Below, in pieces: positions 59,669 to 64,000 of a stretch of 64,000 nucleotides of DNA (positions within the stretch are counted from its first letter, which is position 1; every line of letters starts with the position of its first letter). The DNA is taken from the NCBI RefSeq assembly GCF_000496075.1, contig NZ_AWXZ01000035.1, forward strand, positions 1 to 64,000. Reading direction: 5' to 3'. The notes below the pieces were generated by a model. That model did not search any database, was not told the origin of the DNA, and was given only the letters and a program-made list of their open reading frames with translations. The position numbers were made by a program, and so were the translations under genes. Source of the DNA: Lutibaculum baratangense AMV1 (GTDB lineage Bacteria > Pseudomonadota > Alphaproteobacteria > Rhizobiales > Tepidamorphaceae).

Positions 59669-60442
59669 TCAGGCGTTCGCGTCCTCGGTCTCGGGCGCGG
59701 ACGCCTCGGCCTGATCGGCGTCCTTCTTCTTGCGCGGCGCGCGGCGCTTCTTCGGAGCAGGCGCCTCTGCGGCCTCCTCCGAAGCCGTGGCGGCCTCCGG
59801 TGCTTCGGCAGCCGCCGGCTGCGGCGCGGGCTCCTCGGCCCTCGCCTCCGGCTGCGCCTCGCCCTGCGCCTCGCTCACCGACGGCTCGGCGTGGCCGTTG
59901 CCCTTGGAGCGGCTCGAGCGCCGGCGGCGGCTCGAGCGGCTTTCGCCCTCGCCCTGCTTCTGGCCCTCGTCGCCACCCTGCGCGTCCCGATGCTCCTCGG
60001 CGCGCGCCTCCGGGGCCTCGTCACGCTGCCGGTTGTCGCGCTGACGATCCTGGCTGCGCTGCCGGTCCTGGTCGCGGCTCCGGCCGTCGCCCTGCTGGCG
60101 CTCGTCGCGGCCGCCGTCATCCTCGTAGGGCTGATCGTCGTCGTTTGCGCTGCTGAAGCGGTCGCGCGGCTGCGACTGCTGGTCGCTCTGCTGCTGGTTC
60201 GACCCCTGCGCGGCGGCGATGATGCGGAAGTAGTGCTCGGCGTGCTGCAGGTAGTTCTCGCCGGCGACCCTGTCGCCCGCGGCCGCTGCATCCCGTGCGA
60301 GCTGGAGGTACTTCTCCGCGATGTGATTGGCCGTGCCGCGGATCTTCACGTCGGGCCCGTTGCTCTCGTAGCTGCGGGAGAGGGGGCTCGGCCCACGGCG
60401 TCCGCGGCTGCGCATGCGCTTGTTCTGCTGTCCCGGTCTCAT
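59669..60442 (-). CDS. DUF4167 protein, disordered and charged
   Basis: 257 aa. The N-terminal DUF4167 part, MRPGQQNKRMRSRGRRG then GPDVKIRGTANHIAEKYLQLARDAAAAGDRVAGENYLQHAEHYFRII, is conserved across alphaproteobacteria. The remainder is low-complexity Arg/Asp/Gln/Glu/Ala, likely disordered, with basic clusters (SSRRRRSSRSK) that could bind nucleic acid. Function unknown. Confidence 0.9.
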   Translation of the reverse strand: MRPGQQNKRMRSRGRRGPSPLSRSYESNGPDVKIRGTANHIAEKYLQLARDAAAAGDRVAGENYLQHAEHYFRIIAAAQGSNQQQSDQQSQPRDRFSSANDDDQPYEDDGGRDERQQGDGRSRDQDRQRSQDRQRDNRQRDEAPEARAEEHRDAQGGDEGQKQGEGESRSSRRRRSSRSKGNGHAEPSVSEAQGEAQPEARAEEPAPQPAAAEAPEAATASEEAAEAPAPKKRRAPRKKKDADQAEASAPETEDANA

Positions 60443-60835
60443 GGGGAGTTAGAAGTCTCCGTTTCAATACACAAAGCCGAAGAGTGGCGAGCCGTCCTTC
60501 GGCCGACAGACGCTCGGGCATGTCCTCGCCCGCGGCAGAATCCAAATGTCCGGCGCACAACCGATCGGCCGGATCTCATCATGCGAAAGCTGCCTGTTCC
60601 TGGCTCGACGCCGGAATCAAATCGCTCCACTGCATGACCGCTTGGGCGGTCCTTTGATGGATGGTGGGGTCGCCTGCGAAACCCTGGGGCTCAACCCGTC
60701 AAGACAATCATGCAACCACGGCCCGTCGCTCTCTGCGAACGAAGCGGTGGCGAGATGTCTATGCTCCCCCGGAACCGCTTTGACCCTATCCTTTTCGTGC
60801 CCGGTATCCAAGCGCTTTCTGACAGTTAGGCCAAG
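60443..60835. other. Intergenic region between DUF4167 and prmC genes
   Basis: 393 bases, less GC-biased than the surroundings. It should carry the leftward promoter of the DUF4167 gene. No convincing gene, terminator or known RNA was identified; its length leaves room for a small RNA. Confidence 0.45.
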
Positions 60836-61705
60836 TTATCGGCGCATCCGGCGCGCCACGACGACGCGGTCTCGCCCCGCGAGATCCCTCGCCACCCGGT
60901 CGACGCGCAATCCGTGCGCTGTGGCGAGCTCCGAAACGGCGGCGGACTGGCTCGAGCCGATCTCCGCCATGAACACGCCGTCCGGTGCGAGCAGGGCCGG
61001 CACCTGCGGCAGGAGCGCGCGATAGGCCTCAAGCCCGTCATCGCCGCCATCCAGCGCGCGCCGCGGGTCGAATCGGGCGACTTCCGCAGCGAGGCCTGGA
61101 ACGTTCTCCGATTCAATATAGGGAGGGTTTGTGACGATTACATCCAGCCGGGCCGAAATCGCCGCGCCCCAGTCCCCCGCCACGAAGCGCGCGCGCTCGC
61201 CTACCCCGTTCGCCTCGGCGTTCCGGCGGGCGGTCCTGAGGGCGTGCGGGCTCACGTCGATGCCGAGACCCCGGGCGTTCGGAAGCTCGCTCAGAAGCGC
61301 CACGAGGATGCAGCCCGACCCGGTGCCGAAGTCGGCAAGCCGCAGCGCCGCCTCCCGGCCGGGACCGCGGTCGATCTCGCACAGGGCCTCCGCGACAAGG
61401 GTCTCCGTGTCGGGCCGCGGGTCGAGCGTGTCGGGGGACAGCTCGAAGTCGAGGCTCCAGAACTCGCGCCGTCCCAGGATGCGCGCCACCGGCTCGCCGG
61501 CGAGGCGGCGGCCGGCCAGATCCTCCAGCCGCGCCCGGGCCTCGACGTCGAGCGGGTCGCGCGCGATCAGGACGTAGCGCGAGGCATCGCCGGTGACGGC
61601 GTGGGAGGTCAGGAGCCGCGCGTCGAGGTCCGGCGTGTCGCATCCGCGTTCCGCGAGGCGGCGGGCGAGGGCGCGCGCCGCCTCGGAGGCGCGGAGCCCG
61701 CTCAT
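60836..61705 (-). CDS. prmC: Peptide chain release factor N5-glutamine methyltransferase
   Basis: 289 aa. A helical N-terminal domain recognises release factors; the methyltransferase has motif [10 protein letters not shown] (125-133) and catalytic NPPY (193-196). It methylates the GGQ glutamine of RF1/RF2. Its ATG overlaps the prfA stop by four bases, so substrate and modifying enzyme are co-translated. Confidence 0.95.
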   Translation of the reverse strand: MSGLRASEAARALARRLAERGCDTPDLDARLLTSHAVTGDASRYVLIARDPLDVEARARLEDLAGRRLAGEPVARILGRREFWSLDFELSPDTLDPRPDTETLVAEALCEIDRGPGREAALRLADFGTGSGCILVALLSELPNARGLGIDVSPHALRTARRNAEANGVGERARFVAGDWGAAISARLDVIVTNPPYIESENVPGLAAEVARFDPRRALDGGDDGLEAYRALLPQVPALLAPDGVFMAEIGSSQSAAVSELATAHGLRVDRVARDLAGRDRVVVARRMRR

Positions 61706-62793
61706 GCGCGGCGGCCGCCTTCCGCCTCGACGGCCGCGAGCCGCAGCGCCTGGTCCTCGGTGATCAGCGCGTCGATCAGCTCGCCCAGCGCCTCGCCGAT
61801 CATCACCTTGTCGAGCTTGTAGAGCGTGAGGTTGATGCGGTGGTCGGTGACGCGGCCCTGCGGGAAGTTGTAGGTGCGGATGCGCTCCGACCGGTCACCG
61901 GAGCCGACCTGGCTCTTCCGCTCCGCGGCGCGGGCGGAGGCCGAGCGCTCGCGCTCGGCGTCGAACAGCCTCGAGCGCAGAAGCGTCATCGCCTTCGCCT
62001 TGTTCTTGTGCTGCGAGCGCTCGTCCTGCACCGCCACGACGACGCCCGTGGGGATGTGGGTGATGCGCACGGCCGAATCCGTCGTGTTCACGTGCTGGCC
62101 GCCGGCCCCCGACGAGCGGTAGACGTCGATGCGGAGGTCGCCCTCGTTCAGCTCGAAATCCACCTCCTCGGCCTCGGGCAGGACAGCGACGGTCGCCGCG
62201 GAGGTGTGGATGCGGCCGCCCGATTCGGTCTCCGGCACACGCTGCACGCGGTGCGTGCCCGATTCGAACTTGAGCTCGGCATAGGCGCCGCGCCCGGCCA
62301 CCTCCGCGATGATCTCGCGAAAGCCGCCGAGATTGGACTCGCTGGCGGAGAGAACGTTGACCTTCCAGCCCTTCAGCTCGGCATAGCGCTGGTACATGCG
62401 GAAGAGGTCGCCCGCGAAGAGCGCCGCCTCGTCGCCGCCGGTGCCGGCGCGGATCTCGAGGATCGCGCTCTTCTCGTCGGCCGCGTCCTTCGGCAGGAGG
62501 AGGATCCGCATCTCGCTGCCGAGCGCCTCGAGCCGCTCGTCGAGATCGGCGAGCTCGCCCTCCGCGAGCTGCCGCATCTCGCGGTCGGTCGAGGGGTCCC
62601 CGATCATCTCCTCGATGCCGGCGCGCTCCTCCATCATGCCGAGGAGCTCGCGCGCCTTCGTGGCAGCCGGGGCGACCTCGGCGTGCTCGCGCGACAGCCT
62701 GACATAGGTGTCGGCGTCGGCCCCGTCGGCCATCTGCATCTCGATCAGCTCGAGCCGGTCGGAGAGGGATTTCAGCTTGTCCTTGGCGATCAT
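61702..62793 (-). CDS. prfA: Peptide chain release factor 1
   Basis: 363 aa. The class I release factor GGQ is at 231-233 in GAGGQHVN; the stop-codon recognition tripeptide reads P-E-T at 187-189, the PxT form of RF1 (UAA/UAG). The HTSAA and GRVTDHR segments are also conserved. It lies between ptsP and prmC in one direction, a common alphaproteobacterial order. Confidence 0.97.
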   Translation of the reverse strand: MIAKDKLKSLSDRLELIEMQMADGADADTYVRLSREHAEVAPAATKARELLGMMEERAGIEEMIGDPSTDREMRQLAEGELADLDERLEALGSEMRILLLPKDAADEKSAILEIRAGTGGDEAALFAGDLFRMYQRYAELKGWKVNVLSASESNLGGFREIIAEVAGRGAYAELKFESGTHRVQRVPETESGGRIHTSAATVAVLPEAEEVDFELNEGDLRIDVYRSSGAGGQHVNTTDSAVRITHIPTGVVVAVQDERSQHKNKAKAMTLLRSRLFDAERERSASARAAERKSQVGSGDRSERIRTYNFPQGRVTDHRINLTLYKLDKVMIGEALGELIDALITEDQALRLAAVEAEGGRRA

Positions 62794-62874
62794 TCTCGTT
62801 CGTCGTTCGAGGAGCAGGAGGCTCCGCGCCCGTCCGCGCGCGGCGCGGGCCCCGGGGCCACGGCGTCCGGCGGA

Positions 62875-64000
62875 CTAGAGCTGCACATCGTGATCCCGGG
62901 CGAAGGCGACAAGGTCTTCACGCAGGGACTGGCGCGGCATCGCGAGCTCGGGCAGGAGCCAGTCCTGCAGCTTCTGAAGGTCGAGGCTCAGGATCATCGC
63001 CTTCACCGGCCCCATGGCCGATGGCGCCATGGAGATCGCGCGGAAGCCGATGCCGAGGAGCGCCATCGCCGAGATCGGCCGGCCGGCCATCTCGCCGCAG
63101 AGCGTGAGCGGCACGCCGCCGAGATCGGCCGCCTCGACGACCGTCCGCAGGGCCCGCAGCGGAGCGGGGGCAAGCTCGTCGAAGCGCCCCGCGACACGGC
63201 TGTTCGTCCGGTCGGCCGCATACATGAACTGCAGGAGATCGTTCGACCCGACCGAGAGGAAGTCGACCTTCGCGACGAGCTCGTCGAGTTGCCAGAGGAC
63301 GGACGGCACCTCGATCATCGTGCCGAGGAGCACCTCGTGCGGGATCTCGTGACCGTGCCTGAGGAGGTGCTGGCGCTCGTTCTCGACGAGATCGCGCGCC
63401 CGGTCGAACTCCGCCACCTCGGTCAGCATCGGGAACATGAGCCTGAGCTGGCGGCCCGCCGCGGCGTGGAGGAGCGCGCGGATCTGCGTGCGCAGCAGGG
63501 CGGGGCGGTCGAGCGCCATGCGGATCGCTCGCCAGCCGAGCGCCGGGTTCTCCTCGTGGCCGGTTGCGATGTAGGGCAGCATCTTGTCGCCGCCGATGTC
63601 GAGCGATCGGAAGGTGACGGGCAATTCGCCCGCGGCGTCTATGACGCTGCGGTAGAGCTCGCGCTGGTCGCGCATGCGCGGGAAGGTGGCCGACACCATG
63701 AACTGCAGCTCGGTGCGGAAGAGGCCGATCCCTGCGGCGCCGGCATCGGAGACCTGCGCGAGGTCGACGAGGAGCCCGGCATTCAGCAGCAGCTTGATGT
63801 CCTGGCCGTCCTTCGTGCGGGACGGCCTGTCGCGGAGCTGGCGATACTGCTCCTGCCGGCGCGCCCTGAAGCGCACCTTGTCGATATAGGCGCGCTCGAC
63901 CTCGGCCGTCGGGCGGATGTGCACCTCGCCGGAGAGACCGTCGACGATGACGGAATCGCCGGCATCGACGAGGTCGAGGACACCTTCGACTTGGCCGACG
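62875..64000 (-). CDS. ptsP: Phosphoenolpyruvate-protein phosphotransferase PtsP (EI-Ntr), C-terminal part
   Basis: The 3' portion of a gene that continues past the right edge; about 375 codons are visible. The PEP-utilising domain shows GLFRTELQFMV, RSLDIGGDKMLPY, NPALGWRAIRMALDRP, SVGSNDLLQFMYAADRTN and LCGEMAGRP with the catalytic Cys. It autophosphorylates with PEP and feeds the nitrogen-PTS phosphorelay. The GAF domain expected for PtsP lies outside the window, so plain EI is not fully excluded, though prfA adjacency favours ptsP. Confidence 0.92.
   Translation of the reverse strand, partial: VGQVEGVLDLVDAGDSVIVDGLSGEVHIRPTAEVERAYIDKVRFRARRQEQYRQLRDRPSRTKDGQDIKLLLNAGLLVDLAQVSDAGAAGIGLFRTELQFMVSATFPRMRDQRELYRSVIDAAGELPVTFRSLDIGGDKMLPYIATGHEENPALGWRAIRMALDRPALLRTQIRALLHAAAGRQLRLMFPMLTEVAEFDRARDLVENERQHLLRHGHEIPHEVLLGTMIEVPSVLWQLDELVAKVDFLSVGSNDLLQFMYAADRTNSRVAGRFDELAPAPLRALRTVVEAADLGGVPLTLCGEMAGRPISAMALLGIGFRAISMAPSAMGPVKAMILSLDLQKLQDWLLPELAMPRQSLREDLVAFARDHDVQL

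Overview
This is a GC-rich chromosomal window (third-codon positions strongly G/C) with the gene content of an alphaproteobacterium, most likely in the order Hyphomicrobiales. Clade-typical markers are an mdh-sucCD / sucAB-lpd TCA block followed by zapE, a PhaR-controlled polyhydroxybutyrate locus, DUF4167 and DUF1206 proteins, Inh-type lipoproteins, ptsP-prfA-prmC, and a GAAC-N7-GAAC LexA box, the reverse complement of the alphaproteobacterial GTTC-N7-GTTC SOS box. kdsA points to a Gram-negative envelope. I cannot name the species. I saw no tRNA, rRNA, CRISPR array or prophage; the only mobile-element trace is a short IS5-type transposase remnant.

Layout. 1-8.9 kb: the start of a membrane sensor/chemoreceptor, an MBL hydrolase, kdsA, nadE, then a two-gene SOS-type DNA-damage operon (radical SAM protein plus a DUF4130-UdgX fusion) and a PfkB-type kinase. 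8.9-13.4 kb: macrodomain protein, 3-hydroxybutyrate dehydrogenase, Zur-like regulator, ispG, and a fused nuclease-fold/L,D-transpeptidase protein. 13.4-17.1 kb: small exported proteins, an MFS transporter with a frameshift, and three tandem Gly/Ser/Thr-rich secreted proteins, one carrying a 108-bp tandem repeat. 17.4-24.4 kb: beta-CASP nuclease, prenyl synthase, mtgA, rpmF, a PAS-GGDEF-EAL protein, and a GFA protein. 24.4-31.5 kb: phaR, phaA, phaB, panB, panC, a cation exchanger, a cupin and gloB. 31.6-35.9 kb: methyltransferase, TPR lipoprotein, and a leucyl aminopeptidase / MarR / NlpC-P60 set. 35.9-46.7 kb: the TCA block lpd-sucB-sucA and sucD-sucC-mdh, then zapE. 46.8-55.8 kb: two Inh lipoproteins, PAP2 phosphatase, DUF1206 protein, IS remnant, clpB, a MOSC protein and a Clp-fold exported protein. 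56-59 kb: a LysR regulator divergent from a TauD-type oxygenase/class II aldolase operon. 59.2-64 kb: YdeI-like protein, DUF4167, prmC, prfA and the 3' part of ptsP.

Functional links. phaA and phaB make (R)-3-hydroxybutyryl-CoA for PHB, PhaR is the granule-responsive repressor, and bdhA returns the monomer to acetoacetate. panB-panC supply pantoate and pantothenate for CoA. The TCA genes run from 2-oxoglutarate to succinate plus malate dehydrogenase, split by a strong terminator after sucD. The aminopeptidase and the NlpC/P60 enzyme may act together on wall peptides. The most interesting locus is at 5.0-7.7 kb: a LexA-box-controlled pair of a radical SAM protein and a fused UdgX-type uracil-DNA-binding protein whose UdgX half has no cysteine at all.

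Two genes (sucA and an MFS transporter) are broken by single-base frameshifts. The sucA one lies in a six-base homopolymer and may be a sequencing error.
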